Assembly: GCA_002329155.1 (NCBI GenBank)
Contig: DCXY01000023.1
Coordinates: 124,893 to 173,586, forward strand
DNA from: Stenotrophomonas sp. UBA2124
Lineage (GTDB): Bacteria > Pseudomonadota > Gammaproteobacteria > Xanthomonadales > Xanthomonadaceae
Length of the DNA: 48,694 nucleotides
Direction of reading: 5' to 3'
Part shown: piece after piece, positions 1-7,520 of the stretch
Numbering within the stretch: the first letter of the stretch is position 1
Layout of the letters: every line of letters starts with the position of its first letter
Position numbers and translations under genes: made by a program
Notes under the pieces: generated by a model
Told to the model about the DNA's origin: nothing
The model's input: only the letters and a program-made list of their open reading frames with translations
Database searches by the model: none

Positions 1-171
1 GCCGAGATCGCCGCGCGCCTGGCCGAGGAATCCATGTACGACCTGCTGGCGCCGGTCGAGCGCGTCACCGGCTACGACACCCACATTCCGTTGTTCCGCC
101 TGGAAATGAAGTTCCTGCCCAGCGTGGACCGGATTGTGGCCGCGGCCAAACGCGCGGTGACGGCGGGCTGA
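1..171 (+). CDS. 2-oxoacid dehydrogenase E1 component beta subunit, C-terminal fragment
   Basis: The open frame enters from the left edge and ends at the TGA at 169-171, giving 56 residues. The segment with VERVTGYDTHIPLFRLE, then PSVDRIV and an Ala/Lys-rich tail, is the usual end of the transketolase C-terminal domain of pyruvate or branched-chain 2-oxoacid dehydrogenase E1 beta chains. The family uses thiamine diphosphate with the alpha chain to decarboxylate the oxoacid and acylate the lipoyl arm of E2. The E2 gene follows 274 bases downstream, so this is the E1b-E2 part of one operon. Which oxoacid is used cannot be told from this piece. Confidence 0.85.
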   Translation, partial: AEIAARLAEESMYDLLAPVERVTGYDTHIPLFRLEMKFLPSVDRIVAAAKRAVTAG

Positions 172-172
172 C

Positions 173-444
173 ATGCAGGCCCGCCTCATCGGCAGCCACC
201 GCAGCCAGTACCGCAATCCATTGCATGTGCACGCCGGGCAGCAGGTAATGCTCGGCGTACGCGACGAGGAGTGGCCCGCCTTCGTGTGGGCCACCACCGA
301 TGCCGGCGACGCGGGCTGGACGCGGACCGTGGCGAGCGGGTAAGGCTGCATCACGAACATGGCGGCTGGTGGTGGTCCGAACGTGCCGATGGCACGCAGG
401 GCTGGCTGCCGGCGCGCGAACTTGAATTGCTCCAAGAGAACTGA
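173..444 (+). pseudogene. SH3-like domain protein, broken by internal deletion and frameshift
   Basis: An ATG at 173, one base after the E1 beta stop, opens a frame that reads as the N-terminal half of a small SH3-like protein (MQARLIGSHRSQY, then EEWPAFVWATTDAGDAGW) and stops at 340-342. In another frame, the stretch just before the TGA at 442-444 reads as the C-terminal SH3-like half (GERVRLHHEHGGWWWSERAD, then GTQGWLPARELELLQEN). Intact relatives, as I recall them, are about 110 residues in one frame. Here roughly 20 codons in the middle are missing, and the frames switch near the GCTGGA at 314-319, which fits a deletion between short repeats. It sits between E1 beta and E2 with 1-nt gaps on both sides. 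A sequencing error could explain the frame change but not the missing segment. Confidence 0.6.
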
Positions 445-445
445 C

Positions 446-1804
446 ATGAGCCAGACCAAGAATTTCAACCTGCCCGACCTGGGTGAAGGCCTGCCGGACG
501 CCACCATCGTGGAGTGGTTCGTCAAGGAAGGCGATGTGATCAAGCTGGACGAGCCGCTGGTATCGATGGAGACCGCCAAGGCCGTGGTGGAAGTGCCGTC
601 GCCGGTCTCCGGCAAGGTGCTGAAGCTGGCCGGCGCCGCCGGTGACATCGTGGTGACCGGCCACATGCTGGCGCAGTTCGAGATCGACCCGAACCTGCCG
701 CAGCGTGCCGAGGGTCAGGACACCGGCCATCACCACGGCGCGCCCGCGCCCGCCGCGCCGGAACCGGCGCCCGCACCGGCCCCTGCCGCCGCAGCCGCCA
801 GCGAGCGTGCCGACGAAGGCACCGTGGTCGGCGCGATGGTCAGCTCCAATGCCGTGCACACCGAGCAGGCCGTGGCCGTCGGTGGCGTCAAGGCCATGCC
901 GGCCGTGCGCGCCATGGCCCGCAAGCTGGGCGTTGACCTGTCGCGCGTGCGCGCCACCGGCAGCGACGGTGCGGTCACCATGAACGACGTGAAGCAGGCC
1001 GCGGCGGACCCATCCACCCTGCTGGCGGCCTCTGCCGCGCCGGCACAGGCCGCAGCGTCGGCACCTGCCCAACCGCAGGCGGCCGTGGAGCGCAGCAGCG
1101 CCGCGCGTACTCCGCTGTCCGCCGCCGGCAAGCCGATGCGCACCGCTCCCCCGGGCGTGGCCGCCAAGGGCCAGCCGGAGCCGCTCAAGGGTGTGCGCCG
1201 CAACATGGCCCGGGTGATGGCCGACGCACACAGCAAGGTCGTGCCGACCACGCTCAGCGATGACGCCGACATCCACGCCTGGGTGCCGGGCAACGACATG
1301 ACCTCGCGCCTGGTGCGCGCCATCGTCAGCGCCTGCCAGACCGTGCCGGCCATGAACGCCTGGTTCGATGGCGACAACCTCACCCGCACCCTGCACGCGC
1401 AGGTGGACATCGGCATCGCCGTGGACACCGACGACGGCCTGTTCGTGCCGGCGCTGCGCAATGCCGACATGCTTGATGCACGCGGCGTGCGCGAAGGCAT
1501 CAACCGCCTGCGCCAGCAGGTGGAAGACCGCACCATTCCATCCTCGGAGCTGAGCGGCTATACCATCAGCCTGTCCAACTTCGGCATGTTCGCCGGCCGC
1601 TACGCCACCCCGGTGGTGGTGCCGCCGTGTGTGGCCATCGTCGCCGCCGGCCGGGCCCGCCACCAGCTCACCCCGGTGATGGGCGGCGTGGAAACGCACA
1701 AGGTCATCCCGCTCTCGGTCACCTTCGATCACCGCGCCTGCACCGGTGGCGAAGCCGCCCGCTTCCTGCGCGCGCTGATTGACGACCTGGCCATGGCCAA
1801 CTGA
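446..1804 (+). CDS. 2-oxoacid dehydrogenase E2, dihydrolipoamide acyltransferase
   Basis: 452 residues. The E2 core of a pyruvate or branched-chain 2-oxoacid dehydrogenase complex transfers the acyl group from lipoate to CoA. Residues 1-78 are a lipoyl domain with the modified lysine in METAKAVVEVPSP (Lys45). An Ala/Pro-rich linker follows, then a peripheral-subunit binding domain (MPAVRAMARKLGVDLSRV, ending near GAVTMNDVKQA), a second Ala/Pro linker, and the catalytic domain from about residue 245. The catalytic His is in DHRACTGGEAARF (His429). The usual HxxxDG motif here has Thr in place of Asp. The ATG at 446 is preferred over the upstream in-frame ATG at 359, because residues before 446 have no E2 character and 446 starts directly after the SH3 remnant. 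A clear terminator follows, so this is the last gene of the operon. Confidence 0.9.
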   Translation: MSQTKNFNLPDLGEGLPDATIVEWFVKEGDVIKLDEPLVSMETAKAVVEVPSPVSGKVLKLAGAAGDIVVTGHMLAQFEIDPNLPQRAEGQDTGHHHGAPAPAAPEPAPAPAPAAAAASERADEGTVVGAMVSSNAVHTEQAVAVGGVKAMPAVRAMARKLGVDLSRVRATGSDGAVTMNDVKQAAADPSTLLAASAAPAQAAASAPAQPQAAVERSSAARTPLSAAGKPMRTAPPGVAAKGQPEPLKGVRRNMARVMADAHSKVVPTTLSDDADIHAWVPGNDMTSRLVRAIVSACQTVPAMNAWFDGDNLTRTLHAQVDIGIAVDTDDGLFVPALRNADMLDARGVREGINRLRQQVEDRTIPSSELSGYTISLSNFGMFAGRYATPVVVPPCVAIVAAGRARHQLTPVMGGVETHKVIPLSVTFDHRACTGGEAARFLRALIDDLAMAN

Positions 1805-1827
1805 TCGATTTTCCGCAGCAACACTTG

Positions 1828-1853
1828 AGCCCGCAGCGATGCGGGCTTTTTTT
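1828..1853 (+). terminator. Rho-independent terminator after E2
   Basis: The arms AGCCCGCA and TGCGGGCT form a perfect 8-bp stem with the 4-nt loop GCGA, followed directly by a T run (1847-1853). It lies 24 nt after the E2 stop codon and should end the 2-oxoacid dehydrogenase operon. Confidence 0.9.
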
Positions 1854-1962
1854 ACGCCTGCCGCAGGCGATGGCCCCATCGCGGGCCAGTTCAACACGCT
1901 GTCACCTCCGTGCCGGCTTCAGCGGCTACGCTGTGCATCCGGCACCACGGATCGAGACCGCC

Positions 1963-2304
1963 ATGGGCTACTGGAACTGCAGCAACTGCAAGGAAGCAAA
2001 CGACAGCCACTTCGCGCAGTGCTGGAAGTGCGGGACACGCGCTGACGGCACGCCGCCGCCGCCCGGGTATCAACGCGACGATGCACGCCCGTGGCTGCAG
2101 CCGCCACGCCAGATCAACTGCCTGCGCTGTCCGGGCACGCCGATGGAATTCATCGGCCGCAAACGCTTCCACGAAGGCTCGCAGGCCATGCCGTTCCTGC
2201 TGGGTGACCTGGGCGAACTATTCGTGAACCGCGAGGAATTCGACCTGCACGCCTGCCCCGGTTGTGGCCGCGTGGAGATGTTCCTGTCCAGCGCGCCGCG
2301 TTGA
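1963..2304 (+). CDS. Small double zinc-finger/zinc-ribbon protein
   Basis: 113 residues. The N-terminus (YWNCSNCKEANDSHFAQCWKC) has a W-x-C-x2-C...C-x2-C pattern that resembles a RanBP2-type or rubredoxin-like zinc knuckle. The C-terminal half has a second set of cysteines (INCLRCPGTPMEFIG, later LHACPGCGRVEMFL), a layout seen in bacterial zinc-ribbon proteins of unknown function whose C-terminus reads CPxCGxVExF. The ATG at 1963 was chosen because upstream codons in the same frame run through the terminator region. It is monocistronic between the E2 terminator and repeats. Metal binding is inferred from the cysteines; the function is unknown. Confidence 0.7.
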   Translation: MGYWNCSNCKEANDSHFAQCWKCGTRADGTPPPPGYQRDDARPWLQPPRQINCLRCPGTPMEFIGRKRFHEGSQAMPFLLGDLGELFVNREEFDLHACPGCGRVEMFLSSAPR

Positions 2305-2317
2305 TGGCGAGGTACGT

Positions 2318-2347
2318 GTAGCCCGGGTAAGCGAAGCGCACCCGGGG
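2318..2347 (+). repeat. Single GTAG-type REP palindrome
   Basis: A GTAG head is followed by an imperfect palindrome whose arms are CCCGGGTAAGCG and GCGCACCCGGG. The same motif occurs paired or in arrays at 12.7-13.3, 38.5, 44.5 and 45.2-45.9 kb. It lies 13 nt after the zinc-ribbon gene stop and matches the SMAG-type REPs described for Stenotrophomonas. Confidence 0.85.
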
Positions 2348-2362
2348 CATTTCGCTTGAAGC

Positions 2363-2489
2363 ACCCCTCCCCGGCCCTCCCCTTGGCGTTGCCAAAGGGA
2401 GGGAGCTTTCCACGCGAGCGTGATGTAACTCGGCAAAGCCGCTTCGCCCCCTCCCTTTTGCGCAGCAAAGGGGAGGGCTGGGGAGGGGT
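2363..2489. repeat. C-rich inverted-repeat element, copy 1
   Basis: A 127-bp element whose left end (ACCCCTCCCCGGCCCTCC) is the reverse complement of its right end apart from one base. It has inner sub-hairpins around the GCAAAG-type motifs. Full copies lie at about 7.0-7.4, 25.3 and 34.9 kb, and fragments near 7.5 and 46.1 kb. It carries no reading frame and looks like a non-autonomous palindromic (MITE/REP-like) repeat. With the REP at 2318 it fills the gap before the SDR gene. Confidence 0.85.
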
Positions 2490-2560
2490 AGCTCCCGAAG
2501 GCACACCATTCACCCCACACACCGATAATGATGAGCAGCGCCCATCACGGAGACCGCGCA

Positions 2561-3322
2561 ATGCCACACGCCACCCTCGACAACGCCCGCGTGCTGGTAG
2601 CCGGTGGCAGCCGTGGCATCGGCCTGGCCATCGCCACGGCATTCGCCCGCGCCGGCGCGCAGGTAGGCATCTGCGCGCGCGATACGGTGGTGCTGGAACA
2701 AGCCGGCAATACCCTGCGCGATGCCGGCGCAGCCAGCGTGCACACGCAGAGCTGTGACCTGTCCGACGCCACACAGATCGAACACTGGGTGCAGAGCGCG
2801 GCGGCAGAACTCGGTGGCATCGACATCGTCGTCAACAACGCCTCCGGCTATGGCAACGGCAACGACGACGCCAGTTGGCAGGCGGGTTTCGACATCGACC
2901 TGATGGCCGCCGTACGCACCAACCGCCACGCCATTGCCTACCTGCGCCAGAGCAGCCTGCCGGCCATCCTCAACATCAGCTCCATCAATGCAAGCGTGCC
3001 CACGCCACGCGCGGCGGCCTACTCCACCGCCAAGGCGGCGCTGAACTACTACACCGTGTCGCTGGCCACCGAGCTGGCGCGCGAACGCATCCGCGTCAAC
3101 GCGATCGCGCCGGGGTCCATCGAATTCCCCGGCGGCCTGTGGGACCGCCGCCGCTCCACCGAGCCGGCGCTGTACCAGCAGATCCGCGAGCGCATCCCGT
3201 TCGGCGGCTTCGGCAATGTGCAGGACGTAGCGAACACCGCACTGTTCCTGTGCTCACCCGCCGCACGCTGGATCACCGGCCAGGTGCTTGCCGTGGACGG
3301 CGGCCAATCGCTGCCCGCCTGA
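2561..3322 (+). CDS. Short-chain dehydrogenase/reductase (SDR) family protein
   Basis: 253 residues. This is a classical SDR with the cofactor loop VAGGSRGIGLAIATAF at the N-terminus, the structural NNASG motif, a catalytic Ser in NISSINAS and the YSTAK catalytic pair (YxxxK). RVNAIAPGSIEFPG and the C-terminal ITGQVLAVDGGQ are also standard for the family. These enzymes reduce or oxidise carbonyl/alcohol groups with NAD(P)H; the substrate is not evident. The ATG at 2561 is preferred over in-frame ATGs at 2528 and 2531 because GGAGA at 2549-2553 is well spaced for it. It converges on the minus-strand gene at 3341. Confidence 0.88.
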   Translation: MPHATLDNARVLVAGGSRGIGLAIATAFARAGAQVGICARDTVVLEQAGNTLRDAGAASVHTQSCDLSDATQIEHWVQSAAAELGGIDIVVNNASGYGNGNDDASWQAGFDIDLMAAVRTNRHAIAYLRQSSLPAILNISSINASVPTPRAAAYSTAKAALNYYTVSLATELARERIRVNAIAPGSIEFPGGLWDRRRSTEPALYQQIRERIPFGGFGNVQDVANTALFLCSPAARWITGQVLAVDGGQSLPA

Positions 3323-3340
3323 TCTCCCCTGCGCGCAGAC

Positions 3341-3988
3341 TCAGGCCAGCTGCGCCGAGCCCACCACATGCACGCCCGGCTGCGGCGCAAGCACCGCCCC
3401 CACCAAGGCCGAGGCGATATGCGTGGCCGGGTTGATCCGCCATGCACGCGGCAGCACCGGCGCCAGCGCCCCCAGCACCACGCTGGCCAGATGCTCGCCC
3501 GTGCGCCGCTCGCTGCGCTCACCGCCGATCAGGCCGGGGCGAACCAGCGTGAGTGAGGCAAAATCCAGCGCGCGCAGATCGCGCTCCAGTTCACCCTTGA
3601 CCCGGTTGTAGAACACGCGCGAATCCACACGCGCACCCATCGCCGAGTTCAACGCGAACACCGTGCAGCCATTGCGCTGGACCGCCTTGGCAATGGCCAG
3701 TGGATAGCCCTGGTCGATCTGCCTGAATGCCTCGCGCGAACCGGCCTGTTTCATGGTCGAACCCAGCGCGCAGATGGCCGCATCCACCTGCCACCAGTCC
3801 GCGTCCATCGGCAGCGCGGCGAAATCCTGCACCGGGTTGCGCAGGCGCCCGGCAGGCAGCGCCATGTCTCCCAGAGCCAGGGGGCGGCGGGTCGGCGCCA
3901 CCACGCCCGTGCAGCGCGGGTCGCCCAGCAGCTGCCGCAGCACCTGCGCGCCCACCAGTCCCGTCGCCCCTGCCAGCAATACCCGCAT
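3341..3988 (-). CDS. NAD(P)-binding Rossmann protein, HTATIP2/atypical SDR type
   Basis: 215 residues. The N-terminus MRVLLAGATGLVGAQVLRQL carries the GATGLVG dinucleotide loop. The middle has CALGSTMKQAGSREAFRQID, then FALNSAMGA and the Tyr/Lys pair in YNRVKGELE, followed by LTLVRPGLIGG. This pattern is that of small atypical SDR proteins related to TIP30/HTATIP2, often annotated as NAD(P)H-binding or nucleoside-diphosphate-sugar epimerase-like proteins. The ATG at 3988 has GAGGA a few bases upstream, so it was chosen over a longer start at 4018. The substrate is unknown. It is divergent from the diguanylate cyclase gene. Confidence 0.75.
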   Translation of the reverse strand: MRVLLAGATGLVGAQVLRQLLGDPRCTGVVAPTRRPLALGDMALPAGRLRNPVQDFAALPMDADWWQVDAAICALGSTMKQAGSREAFRQIDQGYPLAIAKAVQRNGCTVFALNSAMGARVDSRVFYNRVKGELERDLRALDFASLTLVRPGLIGGERSERRTGEHLASVVLGALAPVLPRAWRINPATHIASALVGAVLAPQPGVHVVGSAQLA

Positions 3989-4100
3989 GCCCGTCCTCTG
4001 TTGTCGGCTGCCATTCAAGCCCGTTGTAACCTTGCCGATAATGACCTGCGGTTACCAGCCCAACTGGACGCGCTGGCACCATCCCATCCACCCTTCCGCC

Positions 4101-5636
4101 ATGACCGACCGCACCGAACCCACCACTCCCCCCGCCCCCGGGCTGGGGCGCATCCTCTCGCGGCGCTCGGAAGCGACGAAGGCCGGTGCCTCGGTGGCCA
4201 TCCCCAACCCGGGCATGGCACTGCTGCAACGCCTGTTCAGCGGTGCCGGCACCCCGCCGGAGCTGCTGGGCGCATTCGCCCAGGGCATGTGCACCCTGCC
4301 CGGCGAGCTGGGTGACATGGGCCAGCGCCTGCATGCGGCCCATGCCGAGCAGGACTGGGAACGCTATGGGCGCCTGCTGCGCCAGCTGATCGACAAGTAC
4401 ATCCGCACCATCGAGCTGGAGCCCAGCGGCAACGGCGACGCACTGCAACTGCGCGACATGCTGGCCAACACGCTTGATGCGGTGCTGGCCAACCTGGTGC
4501 AGCACTCGCCCGAACTGGAGCCGCAGGTACAGCACATGGGCCGGCAACTGCGTGGCTGGCGCGACGGCCAGCCACTGGAGCCGCTGGCCCAGCAACTGCG
4601 CGAACTCTGCCACCAGGTTGGCGTGCGTGGCGAAGGCATGCAGGAGCAGCACGACCTGCTGTTGAGCCTGTTCGCCATGCTGCTGGAAAACATCACCGAG
4701 CTGCTCGATGGCGACAGCTGGCTGCACGGCCAGATCCACAACGTGCGCGAACTGCTGGCCGGCCCGCTGGACGCCAACTCGCTGGAGCAGACCCGCACCG
4801 AACTGCGCGCGGTGATTTACCGCCAGAGCCTGCTGCGCGAAGGCATCAGCGAATCCAAGCAGGCCATGAAGACGCTGATGGTGGACTTCATCGAACAGGT
4901 CGATGGCATGGCCACCGAAACCGGTGAATACCACGACCGCATTGCCAGCTACGCCATCGCCGTGCGCCAGGCGCGCAGCATCGCCGACCTCAACCAGCTG
5001 TTGCAGGACGTGCTGCAGGACACCGCGCGGGTACAGGCCCAGGCCGCGCGCGCGCGCGACCAGCTGGCCCATGCGCGCGCCGAAGCCAAGGCCGCCGAGC
5101 AGCGTGTGCACCAGCTGGAAAGCGAGCTGGAGCAGGCGGGCAGCGAGCTGCGCACCGATCCGCTCACCGGCGCGCTCAGCCGGCGCGGCCTGCAGGAGCT
5201 GCTGGCCGACATCACCGCTGCCGAGGACGCCGCACTGAGCGTGGCCATGCTCGATCTGGACCACTTCGGCCAGACCAACACCAGCTTCGGCCACGCCGGC
5301 GGCGACCGCGCCCTGCGCCACCTGGTGGCCACCGTGCAGACCCGCTTCGGCAACCAGGGCCAGATAGCGCGGCTGGGCGGGGACGAATTCGTGCTGATAC
5401 TGCCCGGCGCCGTGCAGGCCCAGGCCACCCACCTGCTGCAGGGCCTGCAGCAGGTGCTGGCGCAGCGCCCGTTCCTGTTCGAGGAACAGCGCGTGCACGT
5501 GCGTTTCAGTGCCGGCGTGGCGCAGCGCCAGCCCGGTGAGAGCAGCGACCAGCTGCTGCGCCGCGCCGACCGCGCGCTGTACGCCGCCAAACAGGCTGGC
5601 CGCGACCAGATCCGCAACGCAGGGCCAGGCCCCTGA
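4101..5636 (+). CDS. Diguanylate cyclase (GGDEF) with long helical N-terminal region
   Basis: 511 residues, no clear membrane segment or signal peptide. Residues 1 to about 345 are mostly helical with no recognised sensor domain. A coiled-coil-like stretch rich in Ala, Glu and Arg (roughly 305-350) leads into a C-terminal GGDEF domain with the intact signature RLGGDEFVLILPG (GGDEF at 426-430). It should make cyclic di-GMP from two GTP. The metal and GTP-binding segment reads LDLDHFGQTNTSFGHAGGD, where the family usually has FKxxND, so two common residues differ. There is no RxxD product-inhibition site just before GGDEF (GNQGQIA there). The start at 4101 is the first ATG beyond the divergent promoter region. 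Confidence 0.85.
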   Translation: MTDRTEPTTPPAPGLGRILSRRSEATKAGASVAIPNPGMALLQRLFSGAGTPPELLGAFAQGMCTLPGELGDMGQRLHAAHAEQDWERYGRLLRQLIDKYIRTIELEPSGNGDALQLRDMLANTLDAVLANLVQHSPELEPQVQHMGRQLRGWRDGQPLEPLAQQLRELCHQVGVRGEGMQEQHDLLLSLFAMLLENITELLDGDSWLHGQIHNVRELLAGPLDANSLEQTRTELRAVIYRQSLLREGISESKQAMKTLMVDFIEQVDGMATETGEYHDRIASYAIAVRQARSIADLNQLLQDVLQDTARVQAQAARARDQLAHARAEAKAAEQRVHQLESELEQAGSELRTDPLTGALSRRGLQELLADITAAEDAALSVAMLDLDHFGQTNTSFGHAGGDRALRHLVATVQTRFGNQGQIARLGGDEFVLILPGAVQAQATHLLQGLQQVLAQRPFLFEEQRVHVRFSAGVAQRQPGESSDQLLRRADRALYAAKQAGRDQIRNAGPGP

Positions 5637-5712
5637 GCCACGCCCGCGCAGTCGTGGCAACGGCTGTGATGGCGGGCGCCTTGCCGCGAATCACCTTGGC
5701 ATGGAGCTCACC

Positions 5713-6237
5713 ATGACCACCGACAGCCGCACCGCGCAGCAACGCTTCGCCAGCCTGCTGGGCCAGCACCAGGGCATCGTGCTCAAGCTGGCGCGCGCCT
5801 GGTGCGCTGATCCGGAAGAACGCCGCGACCTGATCCAGGAAATCAGCACCCAGGCCTGGCGCAGCTTCGCCAGCTTCGATGCCGACAAGGCCCGCTTCAG
5901 CACCTGGCTGTACCGGGTGGCCCTGAACGTGGCCATCTCCCAGCAGCGCGGCAGGCAGCTGCGCCAGCGCCACCATGTCGATGCCGTGCCGGCCCAGCTG
6001 GAACAGCTGGCCAGCACCGCCGACACGGCCGAAAGCAATGCCCGGCTGGTGCAGCTGCAGGCCATGGTGCAGTCGCTGCCCGCCATGGATCGCGCCCTGC
6101 TGTTGCTGCACCTGGACGACTACAGCCATTCCCACATCGGCGAGGTGCTGGGCATCAGCGCCAGCAACGCCGCCACCCGCCTGCACCGGCTGCGCCAGCA
6201 GCTGCGCAGGCAATTCGAGCCCACCGCGCAGGACTGA
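5713..6237 (+). CDS. ECF-family RNA polymerase sigma factor
   Basis: 174 residues. Region 2 spans about 15-85 (LARAWCADPEERRDLIQEI, then FSTWLYRVALNVAISQQR), and region 4 is a C-terminal helix-turn-helix (HIGEVLGISASNAATRLHRL). The spacing and absence of region 3 are typical of extracytoplasmic-function sigma factors. GGAG at 5703-5706 favours the ATG at 5713 over the ATG at 5701. The next gene starts 4 nt after the stop and encodes a membrane protein, so the pair may be a sigma/anti-sigma unit. Target promoters cannot be read from the window. Confidence 0.87.
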   Translation: MTTDSRTAQQRFASLLGQHQGIVLKLARAWCADPEERRDLIQEISTQAWRSFASFDADKARFSTWLYRVALNVAISQQRGRQLRQRHHVDAVPAQLEQLASTADTAESNARLVQLQAMVQSLPAMDRALLLLHLDDYSHSHIGEVLGISASNAATRLHRLRQQLRRQFEPTAQD

Positions 6238-6241
6238 CGCC

Positions 6242-6910
6242 ATGGAACTGGAAGAACTCAAGGCCGCCTGGGCCGCCCAGGCACAACGCATCGACCGGCT
6301 CGAAGCGGCGGCATTGCAGGCATGGCAGCAACCGCGCAGGCACGCGCTACGCCGGCGCCTGCGCTGGTTCAGCGGCCGCCAGTTGGGCTGGCTGCTGTTG
6401 TGGATTGTGGTCACTGCCTTGGCCGCCAGCTTCTGGGTTGCGCACCGCCATGTGCCGCACCTGCTGTTCACCGGCCTGGCCCTGCACGCCTATGGCATTG
6501 CCGCCATCTGGGTTTCGGTCACCCGCGCCCTGCTCGCCATGCATGTGGATGCCGCCGATGACGCGGTGCTGGTGCAGCAGCAGCGCCTGGCCCGGCTGCG
6601 GCGTTTCACCGCGATGAGCGAGCTTGGGCTGGGCCTGCCATGGTTCTGGCTGTGGCTGCTGGCCCTGCAGTGGATGAGCGTGCGCTGGCTGGGGCTGGAC
6701 CTGTATGCCATGGCACCGGCGTGGTTCGTACTGACACTGGCGGTGGGCGTGGCGGGCATGTTTGCCGGCATCGCCGCGGCCCGCTGGGGCCTGCGCCACC
6801 TGCCCGAGGCACACTGGCTGCGGCGCTGGCTTGAGGGCCTGTCCGGCCAGTCACTGGCTCGCGCGCAACAGCAGCTGCGCGAACTGGATGCCTACGGGAA
6901 AGAGTATTGA
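6242..6910 (+). CDS. Inner-membrane protein coupled to the ECF sigma factor
   Basis: 222 residues. A charged, helical cytoplasmic N-terminus (MELEELKAAWAAQAQRIDRL) is followed by about four hydrophobic segments (near 47-65, 72-93, 130-150 and 160-180), then a basic C-terminal tail. It starts 4 nt after the ECF sigma stop, so the two are co-translated. Membrane proteins in this position often restrain the sigma factor, and the N-terminal helix could be the binding part. No ZAS-type zinc motif was seen. An anti-sigma role is therefore inference from context only. Confidence 0.65.
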   Translation: MELEELKAAWAAQAQRIDRLEAAALQAWQQPRRHALRRRLRWFSGRQLGWLLLWIVVTALAASFWVAHRHVPHLLFTGLALHAYGIAAIWVSVTRALLAMHVDAADDAVLVQQQRLARLRRFTAMSELGLGLPWFWLWLLALQWMSVRWLGLDLYAMAPAWFVLTLAVGVAGMFAGIAAARWGLRHLPEAHWLRRWLEGLSGQSLARAQQQLRELDAYGKEY

Positions 6911-6930
6911 TCACATCGCCTGCTTCGGCT

Positions 6931-7511
6931 CCCTCCCCTTGCCTGCGGCAAAGGGAGGGAGCAAAGCGGCCTTCCCGGGATATCCCACGCTCGCACGGGA
7001 CGCCCCCTCCCTTTTGCGCAGCAAAGGGGAGGGTTGGGGTGGGGTGCTCTGCGCGTGATACCCAACCGCGCCGATCACCATCATCGCCAACAGCGTTACC
7101 CCTCCCCAGCCCTCTCCTTGCCTCCGGCAAAGGGAGGGAGCAAAGCGGCTTTCCCGGGATACCTCACGCTCGCACGGAACGCCTCCTCCCTTTTGTGCAG
7201 CAAAGGGGAGGGTTGGGGTGGGGTGCTCTGCGCGTGATACCCAACCGCGCTGATCACCATCATCGCCAACAGCCAACAGCCAACAGCATTACCCCTCCCC
7301 GACCCTCCCCTTGCCTTCGGCAAAGGGAGGGAGCGAAGCGGCTTTCCCGGGACGCCTCACGCTCGCGCGGAACGCCCCTCCCTTTTGCGCAGCAAAGGGG
7401 AGGGTTGGGGAGGGGTGCTCTGCGCGTGATGTACAACCGCGCCGATCACCATCATCGCCAACAGCGTTACCCCTCCCCAGCCCTCCCCTTGCCTCCGGCA
7501 AAGAGAGGGAG
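6931..7511. repeat. Tandem array of the C-rich inverted-repeat element (three copies plus a half copy)
   Basis: Copies lie at 6931-7045 (lacking its outer left end), 7098-7224, 7291-7416 and 7469-7511 (left half only). Each full unit has ACCCCTCCCC...GGGGAGGG-type inverted ends. Copies are joined by the same ~50-bp spacer (GCTCTGCGCGTGAT, then ATCACCATCATCGCCAACAG), so about 180 bp has been duplicated as a block. One spacer contains CCAACAG three times (7266-7286). The array fills the 610-bp gap between the sigma-factor operon and the DUF808 gene and has no credible gene. Confidence 0.88.
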
Positions 7512-7520
7512 AAAAACAAC

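Noticed and set aside
65..1897. Long minus-strand open frame opposite E2
   Set aside because: Its product is low-complexity His/Gly/Arg/Ala-rich sequence with no family features and lies wholly opposite a well-supported E2 gene. High GC makes such shadow frames common.
3591..5660. 689-codon minus-strand frame opposite the diguanylate cyclase
   Set aside because: Composition (Leu/Gln/His/Ala-rich) is that of an antisense shadow; the plus strand encodes an intact GGDEF protein.
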